A stretch of DNA of 64,000 bases from Kitasatospora sp. NBC_01250 (lineage in GTDB: Bacteria; Actinomycetota; Actinomycetes; Streptomycetales; Streptomycetaceae). Each line of letters opens with the position of its first letter. Position 1 is the first letter of the stretch. The position numbers and the translations under genes are program-made. This document shows, piece by piece, positions 41,261 to 54,865 of the stretch. The stretch spans positions 5,022,001 to 5,086,000 of the forward strand of contig NZ_CP108476.1 in NCBI RefSeq assembly GCF_036226465.1, read 5' to 3'. The notes below the pieces were generated by a model that saw only the letters and a program-made list of their open reading frames with translations, searched no databases and was not told the DNA's origin.

Positions 41261-41334
41261 ATCGGTTCACCCTCCACGTTGAACCGCGTCGAACACCGAA
41301 CCGCCCGTCCCACCCCGCTGAGGAGCCAGCCCCC

Positions 41335-42045
41335 ATGAAGGTCGAGATCTACTCGGACATCGCCTGCCCCTGGTGCTACATCGGCAAGCGCCGCTTCGAC
41401 CAGGCCCTGGAGCGCTTCGAGGGCAAGGGCGAGGTCGAGGTGACCTTCCGCCCCTACCAGCTCGTCCCCGACGCCCCCGCCACCGCCAGCCCGCACCGCG
41501 CCTGGCTGGCCGAGCGCTACGGGCCGCAGTCGCGCGCGATGGACGACCGGGTGACCGAGCTGGGCCGCGCCGAGGGCATCGACTACGACTTCGACGCCGC
41601 GCTGCACGCCAACACCTTCCTCGGCCACCGCCTGCTGCACCTGGCGGAGACGGAGTACGGCACCGCCGCCCAGGGCGTGCTCAAGGAGGCGCTGCTCAAG
41701 GCGCACTTCACCGACGGCGTGGACGTCGGCGACCGCGCCGCGCTCACCGAGGTCGCCGTCGCGGCCGGCCTGGACCGGGCCCGGGTCACCGAGTACCTGG
41801 CGGGCGACGAGGGCGCCGACGAGGTGCAGCGCCAGCTGGACGAGGCGCGGCAGCTGGGCATCAGCGCCGTGCCGACCTTCGTCTTCGACGGGCAGTGGGC
41901 CGTCCAGGGCGGCCAGGAGGTGGAGACCTTCCTGCGCGTCTTCGAGCAGGTCGCGAGCGAGCAGCAGCACGCCGAGCAGCAGGCCGGGGCCGCCGCCCAC
42001 GGCCACGGCGACGACGCGTGCGCCGACGGCGCCTGCGCGATCTGA
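41335..42045 (+). CDS. FrnE-like DsbA family oxidoreductase
   Basis: 236 aa. MKVEIYSDIACPWCYIGKRR contains the CPWC redox motif at the thioredoxin-fold start; GISAVPTFVFDGQWAVQGGQ carries the cis-Pro. Length and pattern fit FrnE/2-hydroxychromene-isomerase-like DsbA proteins, which are cytosolic in actinomycetes and act in disulfide chemistry or polyketide pathways. The C-terminus HGHGDDACADGACAI adds His/Asp and two Cys, possibly metal-binding. AGGAG lies 9 nt before ATG 41335. Confidence 0.9.
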   Translation: MKVEIYSDIACPWCYIGKRRFDQALERFEGKGEVEVTFRPYQLVPDAPATASPHRAWLAERYGPQSRAMDDRVTELGRAEGIDYDFDAALHANTFLGHRLLHLAETEYGTAAQGVLKEALLKAHFTDGVDVGDRAALTEVAVAAGLDRARVTEYLAGDEGADEVQRQLDEARQLGISAVPTFVFDGQWAVQGGQEVETFLRVFEQVASEQQHAEQQAGAAAHGHGDDACADGACAI

Positions 42046-42065
42046 CGCTCCCGCTCCCGGGCCGG

Positions 42066-42102
42066 CGCCCGGTTCAGCTCACCTCAGCAGCTGAACCGGG
42101 CG
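42066..42102. terminator. Bidirectional terminator-like hairpin
   Basis: CCCGGTTCAGCT and AGCTGAACCGGG, extendable to 14 bp, with a 9-nt loop, lie between the convergent FrnE-like and sigma factor genes; one arm contains the last sigma codons. No T-tract. Confidence 0.65.
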
Positions 42103-44384
42103 TCGGCCCAGTCCGCGATGCTGCCGTTGGACCAGAAGCCGTCCACCGGCGTCACCACCAGCCGGATCGACGTCCGCCCGGCCAGCGGCACGTGCACCGG
42201 CGCCGCCGCGTCCCAGGCCCGCAGATCGGGTGAGCGCCACAGGCTCGCCCCGTCCGCGTCGGTGACCGAGAACCGGACGGCGCCCGGCACGAGCGTCAGG
42301 TCGTCCACGCCGACCACCGCGTCGAAGGCGGTACAGGCGCGGTTCAGGTCGATCGCCACCGTGGACGGCGCGGCCACGCTGACGCCGTTCTTGTAGGCGG
42401 TGCCGCCCACCCGGAGCCGGTCGCGCTGGAGCAGCCAGCCGCTGCCGTCCTGGCGGTTGATCGTCGGACCGTCCGGCGGCACCCGGTTCGAGCCCTTGCT
42501 GAACGGCAGCTGGTCCATCCAGAAGCTGCTCGGGACCGGCGGGCTGGGCAGCAGCGTCGGCAGCGAGCTCGGCAGGATGCTCGGCGCCGGGGTGGGCGCC
42601 GGCGCCGACGGTGTCGGTGCGGGCGGGGCCGGCGGGGCCGCGATCGAGGGCGTCGGGATCTCCGGGGTGGGGATCGCCGGCACGGTCGGCGTCGGCACCG
42701 GCGGCAGCGTGGGCAGCGACACCGTCGGCGTCGGCGTCGGCCTGGGTGCCGGGGTGGGCGTGGGCTTCGAAGCCGGCGGTGCCGGGCTCGGCGTCGGCCG
42801 GGCGGGCGTCGGCGTGGGGGCCTGCGGGGTCGGCGGCTGCGGACTCGGTGCGGGCGGCTTCGGCGCGGCGGACGGCTTCGGGGCCGGGCCGGCCGAGGCG
42901 CTCGGCGCGGGGGGCGCCGGGGCGGCCGTGGGCGCGGGGGCCGGGGAGCCGGTCAGCGCATAGGCGACGGCGGCCGCGGCGGCCACCGCCACGGCGGCGG
43001 CGATGCCCGCCTTCGCGGCGGTGCCCAGGCCCTCCCCGGCGGCTGCGGCGGCGCCACCACCGGAGGAACCCCCGGCCCCGGCGGCCCCTCCCGCACCGGC
43101 AGCACCAGCCGCGCCGCTCGCCGCTGCCGCGCCGCTCGCACCGGCCGCCGCGCCGCTCGCCGCTGCCGCACCGCTCGCCGCTGCCGCACCACCGGCCGCG
43201 GCGCCGCCCGCGAGCGCGCCGGCGCCCAGCGCCGCCGCGACGGCCGAGAAGGCACCGGCCCCGACCCACACCAGCACGCCACCGGGCAGCAGCAGCCGCA
43301 GCGCGTGGTTGATGTCGACCAGCTCCAGCAGCGCGGCCGTGCACGCCGTGCACCCGCGCACGTGCTCGCCGACCTCGGCCGAGGCCCGCTTGCGCAGCGC
43401 GCCCCGGGCGTAGAGGCCGAGCCGGTTGGCGTACTCCTCGCAGCCCTGGGCCGGGGTGGCCGAGACATGAGCCTGCAGGAAGCCGGCGGCCAGCCGGGCG
43501 CGCGCCCGGTGCGCCTGCACGGCGGTGGCGTTCGCGGTCTTGCCCAGCAGGACGGCGACGGCCTTGGGCGACTCCCGCTCGACCTCGGTGTGCCAGAGCA
43601 GCACCCGGTCGTCCTCCGGCAGTTCGATGAAGGCCTGCATCACCATGCGCTGGTCGGCCTGGGCGATCGCCCAGGCGTCCGCGCCGGGGTCGGCGAGGTC
43701 GTACTCGATGGTGGCGGCGGCCGTCGACTGGCTGAAGGCGCCGAAGTCGTCGATCAGCTGCTCGCGGCGCTCGCCGCGGGTCCAGGTGGCGGCGATGTTG
43801 CGCACGGCGGTCAGCAGGTAGGCACGGACGGCGAACTCCGGGCCCTTGCCCGCCTTCAGCGCCTGGAAGGTGCGGGCGAAGACCTCGCCGGCCAAGTCCT
43901 CGGCGGTGAAGCTGTCGCGGCAGCAGCTGCGGGCGTAGCGGCGCACCGCATCGGCGTGCCGGCGGTACAGCTCCTCGTAGGCGCCGTCGTCGCCGCCGCG
44001 CACCAGCGCCGTCAACTCGGCGTCGGAGGGCGGGCGCTCGCCGTCCACCGGGTCGGCGGGCGGTGGCACGACGGCCAGTGGCGCAGTGGGATCGGCCTCC
44101 TCGGGGGAGCGGCCGCGGCTCGCGCCGGTGTTCGCCTGGGGGGCGACGAACGCCTCGGGCAGCACGCTGCCCTGCCCGGCGACGGCCTGCCCCGGCACCC
44201 GGCCGGTCAGCGGCGCGAGCGGTTCGGAGGCGGGAGCAGGCAGCGGGGACGGCGACTCCGGCGGCGGGTTGAGCGATTCGCGCGAGGGCGCGCCGCCCTG
44301 CCCCGGCACCTGGCCGGTCACGGGCTCGGCGCCGGGCTCGGTGCTGCGCTCGCCGCCGCGCTCGTTCGGCTCCTCGGGGGTCAT
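42084..44384 (-). CDS. Membrane-tethered ECF sigma factor with extracellular NPCBM domain
   Basis: 766 aa. A Pro/Gly-rich leader (1-118) precedes sigma region 2 (DAELTALVRGGDDGAYEELY, AEDLAGEVFARTFQAL) and region 4 (LPEDDRVLLWHTEVERESPK, AVAVLLGKTANATAVQAHRA). Then comes an anti-sigma-like zinc finger H341-x3-C345-x2-C348 (HVRGCTACTAAL). An Ala/Gly-rich stretch, a membrane helix near residue 480 (AAVAVAAAAAVAYAL) and about 150 residues of Pro/Thr/Ala linker follow. The C-terminal ~110 residues (VGGTAYKNGVSVAAPSTVAI, RAWDAAAPVHVPLAGRTSIR) resemble NPCBM carbohydrate-binding domains. This is the architecture of the ECF52/ECF53-type sigma factors: a one-protein signal path from an outside glycan to transcription. 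Confidence 0.85.
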   Translation of the reverse strand: MTPEEPNERGGERSTEPGAEPVTGQVPGQGGAPSRESLNPPPESPSPLPAPASEPLAPLTGRVPGQAVAGQGSVLPEAFVAPQANTGASRGRSPEEADPTAPLAVVPPPADPVDGERPPSDAELTALVRGGDDGAYEELYRRHADAVRRYARSCCRDSFTAEDLAGEVFARTFQALKAGKGPEFAVRAYLLTAVRNIAATWTRGERREQLIDDFGAFSQSTAAATIEYDLADPGADAWAIAQADQRMVMQAFIELPEDDRVLLWHTEVERESPKAVAVLLGKTANATAVQAHRARARLAAGFLQAHVSATPAQGCEEYANRLGLYARGALRKRASAEVGEHVRGCTACTAALLELVDINHALRLLLPGGVLVWVGAGAFSAVAAALGAGALAGGAAAGGAAAASGAAAASGAAAGASGAAAASGAAGAAGAGGAAGAGGSSGGGAAAAAGEGLGTAAKAGIAAAVAVAAAAAVAYALTGSPAPAPTAAPAPPAPSASAGPAPKPSAAPKPPAPSPQPPTPQAPTPTPARPTPSPAPPASKPTPTPAPRPTPTPTVSLPTLPPVPTPTVPAIPTPEIPTPSIAAPPAPPAPTPSAPAPTPAPSILPSSLPTLLPSPPVPSSFWMDQLPFSKGSNRVPPDGPTINRQDGSGWLLQRDRLRVGGTAYKNGVSVAAPSTVAIDLNRACTAFDAVVGVDDLTLVPGAVRFSVTDADGASLWRSPDLRAWDAAAPVHVPLAGRTSIRLVVTPVDGFWSNGSIADWADARFSC

Positions 44385-44851
44385 CGGACCGCCTGCCGGA
44401 CCGGGCCGGACGCCAACGCCCATCCTGGGGGCGCACACCGACGAAGGGCGTGCTGCGATGCGCCATCGCCTGCGCCGGTGTGCGCGGCGGTCATGGCACC
44501 GCGAAGGGTGTGCACCGGGACATTGGCTCCAACCACGGCCAAAGAATGGCATAGCAGGACGTGCACGGGAAGCCACGGACGGTGTGACCCACTCTTCCGG
44601 GGAAGCGCCCGAGGTCCGACTTCCCCGCTCCGGCGCAGCCAGTTGACGCCGGGTTGACGACCGGCGCCGCCCGGCCCCGGTCCGCACGCCGCCTGCCCGC
44701 GGCCCCGGCGCCCGTCGTTCCACTGCCCGACGGGCACGCCTCGGTCGCCACCGTCACGACCGCGACCGTCACGACCGTCACCCTCACCACCACCGCCACG
44801 GCCGCCGGGGAGCGCTCCCGCGTCAGCCGCGGGGTCGGCCGTCACGATGGC
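44385..44851. other. 467-nt gap upstream of the sigma factor gene
   Basis: No convincing gene. The half nearer the TetR gene holds ACCGTCACGACCG-type repeats (about 44749-44785) and long GC runs. The half nearer the sigma gene should carry its promoter; I cannot point to a clear -35/-10 pair. Small open frames on both strands have unnatural composition. Confidence 0.5.
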
Positions 44852-45790
44852 TCAGCCCGCCCGCAGACCGTCCAGCAGGATCCGCAGCAGCCGCTCGGCC
44901 GGCTCGGGCACCGGCCCGCCGGGCAGCGGACCAGCGTCCTGCCGGGCCGCCAGGGTGCGCCCGATCGCCGGTGGCACGGCCGCCGTCAGCACCAGCACGA
45001 TCTCCGAGACGGTGACCCCGGGCCGCAGTTCGCCCGCTGCCGCCGCCCTGGTCACCAATGCGGCGAGTAACTGGAGCAGCAGCCGCGGATCGGCGTCCGG
45101 CACCCCGACCGCGCCCAGCGGCTCACCGGCCTCCGGTGCGGCGTCCGGTGGCAGCCGCTGCTCCGGCACCCGGGCCAGCTCCTCGGCGTAACCGAAGGCC
45201 TCCGGCGGCAGCAGCCGCCCGGCCCCGGTGCCCACCGCGGTGGCCAGGTAGCCGGCCAGCGCCTCCCAGGGGCCGGCCGGCCCGTAGAGCGCCTCCCGGG
45301 CCCGCGCGGTCAGCCAGGCCACCTCCTCGGCGGCGATCCGCTGGACCAGCACCTCCTTGCTGGGAAAGCGCCGGTACACCGTGCCGACACCCACGCCGGC
45401 CCGCCGTGCGACCTCCTCCATCGGTGCGTCGTACCCGAGTTCACCGAAGACCTCGCGGGCCGCACGCAGCACGCTCTCCAGGTTCCGCCGAGCGTCCACC
45501 CGCAACCGCGGGCTGCCCACGCGCCGTTCCTCCACCGGTTCCGGCACCGTCCGACCGGCGCCCGTGCCGGGCCCGAAGCCCGTGTCTGCCCCGGCCCCCG
45601 CTCCGGTGCCGATTCCCGTGCGGGCCCCGATTCCCGTCTCAGGACGGCCGGTTCCGGTTCCGCCGGTTCCGGAACCGGCGCCGGACCGGTACGGGCCGGA
45701 CAGTGGCGCGCGTTGCTCGGGGACGGTGCTCGCACCCGCCCCGACCTGCGGCACAGCCGGTTCGCCCAGCCTGTGATCCTGTTCCTTCAA
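44852..45790 (-). CDS. TetR family regulator with low-complexity N-terminus
   Basis: About 312 aa. The HTH is RVDARRNLESVLRAAREVFG then ELGYDAPMEEVARRAGVGVG and TVYRRFPSKEVLVQRI, typical TetR_N. The C-terminal domain contains AGELRPGVTVSEIVLVLTAA and RLLRILLDGLRAG. The N-terminal ~85 residues are Gly/Thr/Pro/Arg repeats. I used the TTG at 45790 because GGGAGGG lies about 6 nt upstream, but a GTG at 45535 would give a normal-length TetR without the repeats. Target and ligand unknown. Confidence 0.75.
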   Translation of the reverse strand: MKEQDHRLGEPAVPQVGAGASTVPEQRAPLSGPYRSGAGSGTGGTGTGRPETGIGARTGIGTGAGAGADTGFGPGTGAGRTVPEPVEERRVGSPRLRVDARRNLESVLRAAREVFGELGYDAPMEEVARRAGVGVGTVYRRFPSKEVLVQRIAAEEVAWLTARAREALYGPAGPWEALAGYLATAVGTGAGRLLPPEAFGYAEELARVPEQRLPPDAAPEAGEPLGAVGVPDADPRLLLQLLAALVTRAAAAGELRPGVTVSEIVLVLTAAVPPAIGRTLAARQDAGPLPGGPVPEPAERLLRILLDGLRAG

Positions 45791-46286
45791 TCCCAACCCT
45801 CCCCCGGAGGAGCCCACCTCGGGGCTCTCGTGCGAAGTCGTCGCAGCCGCTGGTGACCTGCCAAGGGTCCAGCCAGCTCCCAGTACCCGGCCCCCGCACC
45901 GGCCCCGTCGGGACCGCCACCGCGCCGTTCGGCGACGCACGGCCCGTACGGGCGAGGATCATCCGCGGACTACCCTTCCCCGTTTCAAGCTCGGCCAGTC
46001 GGGCTGGTCGGCCAACGGTAAATCAGGCCGTAATGGATTCACCACCCGGGGTGACGGCTTTTCGGGCACGCCACCCGCGCACGACCCGTCCGCCTCGCCG
46101 TGGCCGGAGCCGCGCCGAACCGGCTCCGGAGTCGCCCGGACTTGCCCGGACTTGCCCGAACTCGTCGGAACGCGCTCCGAAAACTGCTGACGCGGTGTGG
46201 ACAAGAGACCCCTCGGCAGGGCGTCATGGAGGCGTGAACCAGGTCACATTTCTCACCAGGACACCGATTCGAGCGGAGGTGGCACC
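45791..46286. other. Intergenic region between TetR and NADH dehydrogenase genes
   Basis: About 500 nt without a convincing gene. It contains a GAGCCC/GGGGCTC hairpin near 45808-45828, three tandem copies of a 10-bp unit CTTGCCCGGA-like at 46131-46160, and the Rex/Crp-like operator near 46240. It should hold the divergent promoters. Confidence 0.6.
46233..46248 (+). promoter_or_regulatory. Rex-like (or Crp-like) operator before the NADH dehydrogenase gene
   Basis: C-GTGAAC-CA-GGTCAC-A differs from the streptomycete Rex operator half-site pair GTGAAC/GTTCAC at one base and also satisfies the Crp consensus GTG-N6-GNCAC. It lies 39 nt upstream of the dehydrogenase start. ndh is a known Rex target in S. 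coelicolor, which favours Rex. Confidence 0.6.
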
Positions 46287-47528
46287 ATCCGGGTTCTGAT
46301 CGTGGGCGGCGGTTGTGCGGGGCTGGCCACGGCCCAACGGCTCCAGCGGGAACTCCAGTCGGAGCTGCGGGCCGGGCGCGCGGAAGTCACCGTGGTTGAG
46401 GCCGCACCCTATCTGACGTACCGTCCGCTGCTCGCCGAGGTGGCCGCCGGATCCATCGATCCGCGGCATGTCGTGGTCCCGCTGCGCCAGGCGCTGCCCG
46501 ACTGCCGGGTGCTCACCGGTCGGGTCGCCCGGATCGACCACGCCCGCCGGCTGGCCTGGCTCACCCCGAAAGACGGCGTCGAGAGCGAACTGGCGTACGA
46601 CGAGCTGGTGCTGGCGGCCGGCTCGACGGAGCGCGGTGCCCCGGTCCCCGGCCTCGCCGAGCACGGCCTGCGCTTCGGGACGGTCGGCGAGGCGGTCGCG
46701 CTGGGCCGGCACGTGCGCGACCAGCTCGACCTCGCCTCCACCACCCGCGACCCCGAACTGCGCGACGCCGCACTGACCTTCGTCTTCGTCGGGGCCGGCT
46801 ACGGCGGCGTCGGCGCGCTCGCCGAGCTGGAGGACATGGCCCGCCGTTCGCTGCGCGGCTACCCCAACATCGCTCCCGCGGACCTGCGCTGGGTGCTGGT
46901 CGAGCGGGGCGAGCGGATCCTCGCCGAGGCCGAGCCGGAACTGGCCGAACAGGCCTTGTCCCACCTGCGCGAGCGGAACGTGGACGTCCGCCTGAAGACC
47001 GCGCTCGACTCCGCACGCGACCACGCGGTGGCGCTCTCCGACGGCACCCGCCTGGCCGCCCGCACCCTGGTCTGGACGGCCGGCGCGCGCCCCGCGCCGG
47101 TGCTCGGCGCCACCGACCTGCCCACCGGCGACGACGGCCGGATCCGCTGCCTGGACACCCTCCAGGTGCTCGGCCCCGACGGGCGGGCGCTGCCCGGCGC
47201 CTGGGCGGCCGGTGACTGCGCCGCCGTCCCGCTGGGCCCGGAGCTCTGCGGCCGCGACGCGCGGCACGCCCTGACCCAGGGCGGGCTGCTGGCCGAGAAC
47301 CTGCTCGCGGTGGCCGCCGCCCGCCCGCCGCGCGGCTACCGGCCCGACCCGCGCCACGCCGCCGACCCGCTCGGCCTGCGGCTGGTGGCCGGGCCGGCGC
47401 GCAAGGGCCTGTCCGGCCACCGGGCCTGGCTGCTGCAGCGCGCCCGCACGCTGCGCGGACTGCCGAGCAACCAGGGGCGGGTGCGGGTGCTGGCGGACTG
47501 GGTGCTGGGCGGCGGCCGGGACCACTGA
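46287..47528 (+). CDS. Type II NADH dehydrogenase / FAD-dependent oxidoreductase
   Basis: 413 aa. RVLIVGGGCAGLATAQRL is the N-terminal FAD-binding fold; TYRPLLAEVAAGSIDPRHVV, LTFVFVGAGYGGVGALAELE (NADH site) and GAWAAGDCAAVPL (second FAD motif) match type II NADH:quinone dehydrogenases, which pass electrons to quinone without pumping protons. C-terminal helical part for membrane association. The natural start is an ATC at 46287, 7 nt after GGAGG (46275-46279), giving the usual MRVLIVGGG-like start. The nearest ordinary start, GTG 46197, has no ribosome site and adds 30 unlikely residues. A Rex-like operator precedes it. Confidence 0.85.
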   Translation: MRVLIVGGGCAGLATAQRLQRELQSELRAGRAEVTVVEAAPYLTYRPLLAEVAAGSIDPRHVVVPLRQALPDCRVLTGRVARIDHARRLAWLTPKDGVESELAYDELVLAAGSTERGAPVPGLAEHGLRFGTVGEAVALGRHVRDQLDLASTTRDPELRDAALTFVFVGAGYGGVGALAELEDMARRSLRGYPNIAPADLRWVLVERGERILAEAEPELAEQALSHLRERNVDVRLKTALDSARDHAVALSDGTRLAARTLVWTAGARPAPVLGATDLPTGDDGRIRCLDTLQVLGPDGRALPGAWAAGDCAAVPLGPELCGRDARHALTQGGLLAENLLAVAAARPPRGYRPDPRHAADPLGLRLVAGPARKGLSGHRAWLLQRARTLRGLPSNQGRVRVLADWVLGGGRDH

Positions 47529-47529
47529 G

Positions 47530-47577
47530 GCGTTCTGCGTGTTCCGTGCGTTCTGCGTGTTCTGGGTGTTCTGCGCG
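47530..47577. repeat. Imperfect tandem repeat of an 18-bp unit
   Basis: GCGTTCTGCGTGTTCCGT and GCGTTCTGCGTGTTCTGG are followed by a partial GTGTTCTGCGC, directly after the NADH dehydrogenase stop. Confidence 0.75.
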
Positions 47578-47728
47578 GGGCACCCTCAGGGCTACAACAC
47601 GACCAACACACGTACGACTTCCGGAACCGCACCCTCACCTGACAGGATCTGCGTGACACCCCGTCACGGCCTGTGCAAACATCAGTACGAACTGTGACGG
47701 CCCGCGATCCGAGGAAAGCGACAGTCGG

Positions 47729-49063
47729 TTGAACCTCATGCGCTGGAGTGCGCGGCTCACCGCGGCCCCGTGGCGTGTCGCCGCCCCCGCGGACGACCCG
47801 GTCGCCCTGCCCGGGCCGCGCGACCCACTCGGCCTCGGCGGACCCCTGCTCGGCCCGGAGCCACTGCTCGACCTGCACGAGCTGTACGACCTGCGCGACC
47901 TGCTGGGCCGACTGCCCGCTCCCGTCGTGATCACCTACGGCCCCCGGCACCGCCTCGGCTACGCCAACGACGCCTACCGCGAACTCTTCGGCACCCGCGC
48001 CACCGGCCTGACCGCGGAGGAGGCGATGCCGGAACTCGCCGAGCTCGGCCTGCTCCCGCTGCTCGACCAGGTCCTGCGCAGCGGTCGCGACCGCAGCGTC
48101 AAGGCGCGCAGCATCACCGACCCGGCGGCCGGCCCCGGACGCACCCGCTGCTTCAACGTCTCCTGCGTCCCCCTGCGCTCCACCGAACGCACCGCCCGCA
48201 CCGCGCGCTCGGCCGGCCGCGACGGACAGCCGCCGCCCGCCATCGGCGTGCTGATCTACGCCGCCGAGGTCACCGACCAGGTGCAGGCCGCGGCCCGGCT
48301 GCGCGAGGCCGAACGCCGCCAGCGCGAGGCCGCCGTCACCCTGCAGCGCAGTCTGCTGCCGCAGAAGCTCGAACAGCCCGCCGAGCTGCGCGTCGCCGCC
48401 ACCTACCAGCCCGGCGGCGCGGACGCGGCGGTCGGCGGCGACTGGTACGACGTGATCAGCCTGCGCGGCGGGCGCACCGCCCTGGTGATCGGCGACGTGA
48501 TGGGCCGCGGCCTGCGCGCCGCCGCCGTGATGGGGCAGCTGCGCACCGCCGTGCGCGCCTACGCCCGGCTCGACCTGCCGCCGCACCAGGTGATGGGCCT
48601 GCTCGACGGCCTGGCCATGGAGATCGACGCCAACCAGATCGCCACCTGTGTCTACGCCGTCTACGACCCGCCCGCCGGCACCCTCACCTACTCCTCCGCC
48701 GGACACCTTCCGCTGATGCTGCGCGGCCCCGACGGCACCGTGCTCCAGGGGGAGCAGCAGAACGGCCCGCCACTGGGCACCGGCGACGGCTCCCACACCT
48801 CGCACGTGCTGCGCCTGCTCGCCGGCACCACCGGTGTCCTCTACACGGACGGACTAGTGGAGCGCCGCGACCAGGACATCGACGAGGGCCTCGGCCTGCT
48901 GGCCCGCACCCTGGCCGGCGCGGTCGGCTCGCCCGAGGTGGTCTGCGCCAGGCTGCTGCGGGCCATGGGGGTGACGGCGGAGCACGACGACGACGTGGCG
49001 GTGCTGGCCTTCCAGCTGCCGCACGCCGAGGCGGGGGTTGACTCGCTTCTCGAAGAGGTCTAG
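47729..49063 (+). CDS. PAS-PP2C serine/threonine phosphatase (SpoIIE/RsbU-like)
   Basis: 444 aa. PAS-like domain about residues 60-190 (VITYGPRHRLGYANDAYREL FGTRATGLTAEEAMPEL in two pieces), then a helical linker (RLREAERRQREAAVTLQRSL) and a PP2C domain: VGGDWYDVISL, VIGDVMGRGLRAAAVMGQLR, LLAGTTGVLYTDGLVERRD, HDDDVAVLAFQL, with the metal-binding Asp residues in place. Such proteins dephosphorylate anti-sigma antagonists in stress signalling. GAGGAAAG lies 10 nt before TTG 47729; ATG 47738 is too far from it. Last gene before the rRNA operon. Confidence 0.9.
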   Translation: MNLMRWSARLTAAPWRVAAPADDPVALPGPRDPLGLGGPLLGPEPLLDLHELYDLRDLLGRLPAPVVITYGPRHRLGYANDAYRELFGTRATGLTAEEAMPELAELGLLPLLDQVLRSGRDRSVKARSITDPAAGPGRTRCFNVSCVPLRSTERTARTARSAGRDGQPPPAIGVLIYAAEVTDQVQAAARLREAERRQREAAVTLQRSLLPQKLEQPAELRVAATYQPGGADAAVGGDWYDVISLRGGRTALVIGDVMGRGLRAAAVMGQLRTAVRAYARLDLPPHQVMGLLDGLAMEIDANQIATCVYAVYDPPAGTLTYSSAGHLPLMLRGPDGTVLQGEQQNGPPLGTGDGSHTSHVLRLLAGTTGVLYTDGLVERRDQDIDEGLGLLARTLAGAVGSPEVVCARLLRAMGVTAEHDDDVAVLAFQLPHAEAGVDSLLEEV

Positions 49064-49660
49064 TGTTCTTCGAGCTGCCTGTCAGGGAGCACCGGACGTT
49101 CACACTTGTGCGGACGGTCCCGAGCGCAGCCACTCTCCTGAAATACCACCCTCGGCAAGATCGTCGGTCGTTGACGCGTCGCTTTTTGCGCGTTTCTGCG
49201 GCGGGCTTCTTTTGTCGTGCCGGTATTTCGGCGAGTGGGCCCGATTCGCTTTTCGGAGCGGGGCTGGGCTAAAGTTCAACACGTCGGACAGGCCGTCAGG
49301 TCGGTTACGGCGAAGGCCTCTTGAGGCCGAGCGGTGCGGAAGACCTGGTAAGGTTGGAAACACCGAGAGCGAGTCGGGAAACGCCGAGAGGCGGGTCTGA
49401 TAAGCTCGAAGAGAAGAAAGAACGAAGCGCCCGGAGGGGCCACGGAAGTGGCTGCGAAGGAAGCGTCCGTTCCTTGAGAACTCAACAGCGTGCCAAAAGT
49501 CAACGCCAGATATGTTGACATCCCCGGCCTTGGTCTTCGGACTGGGGTTGGAGATTCCTTTTGAAGTAAAACACTAGCGAGGACGCAGTGCGCGAGGCCA
49601 CCCTATTCCGGTGGTTGTCGTGCCGCTCGACGCGGGTGTTGCTCGATTACGGGCAGACAT
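49064..49660 (+). promoter_or_regulatory. rRNA operon promoter and leader region
   Basis: This is the 597-nt leader of the rRNA operon. Likely promoters show as -10-like hexamers TAAAGT (49270), TAAGGT (49349) and TAAGCT (49401) in AT-richer surroundings. CCTTGAGAACTCAACAG near 49471 is the conserved actinobacterial element before 16S, repeated as GTTTGAGAACTGCACAG before 23S (about 51424) and probably part of antitermination or processing. Promoter assignments are tentative; no protein gene is present. Confidence 0.6.
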
Positions 49661-54578
<4,918 letters not shown>

Positions 54579-54660
54579 TTGCTCGCGTCCACTGTGTTGT
54601 TCTGAAACAACGACCCCCGCCAGGGAAAGACGGGCGGGTTGCGGTCGGCAGTTTCATAGT

Positions 54661-54779
54661 GTTTCGGTGGTCATAGCGTGAGGGAAACGCCCGGTTACAT
54701 TCCGAACCCGGAAGCTAAGCCTCACAGCGCCGATGGTACTGCAGGGGGGACCCTGTGGGAGAGTAGGACGCCGCCGAAC
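54661..54779 (+). rRNA. 5S ribosomal RNA
   Basis: GTTTCGGTGGTCATAGCGTG to GGACGCCGCCGAAC, with CCGAACCCGGAAGCTAAGCC in loop B/C and complementary ends. About 119 nt, 82 nt after 23S. Confidence 0.96.
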
Positions 54780-54788
54780 AATAATTCC

Positions 54789-54826
54789 AAGAAAGCCCCC
54801 TTCCTTCGGGAAGGGGGCTTTCTTGC
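54789..54826 (+). terminator. rRNA operon terminator
   Basis: A perfect 16-bp stem AAGAAAGCCCCCTTCC/GGAAGGGGGCTTTCTT with a TTCG tetraloop lies 10 nt after 5S. The stem ends in A/T runs, so it may work in both directions and also stop the convergent Nudix transcript. Confidence 0.93.
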
Positions 54827-54865
54827 GTTCAGGGCTCACTCCGCACGGCTCTCACCGCACGATTT

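Noticed and set aside
38729..41334. Integrated element with attachment sites around the XRE/DUF397 cassette
   Set aside because: No integrase, no flanking direct repeats and no tRNA next to it.
45058..46299. 413-aa plus-strand frame opposite the TetR gene
   Set aside because: Pro/Arg-rich antisense shadow; the minus strand carries a clear TetR domain.
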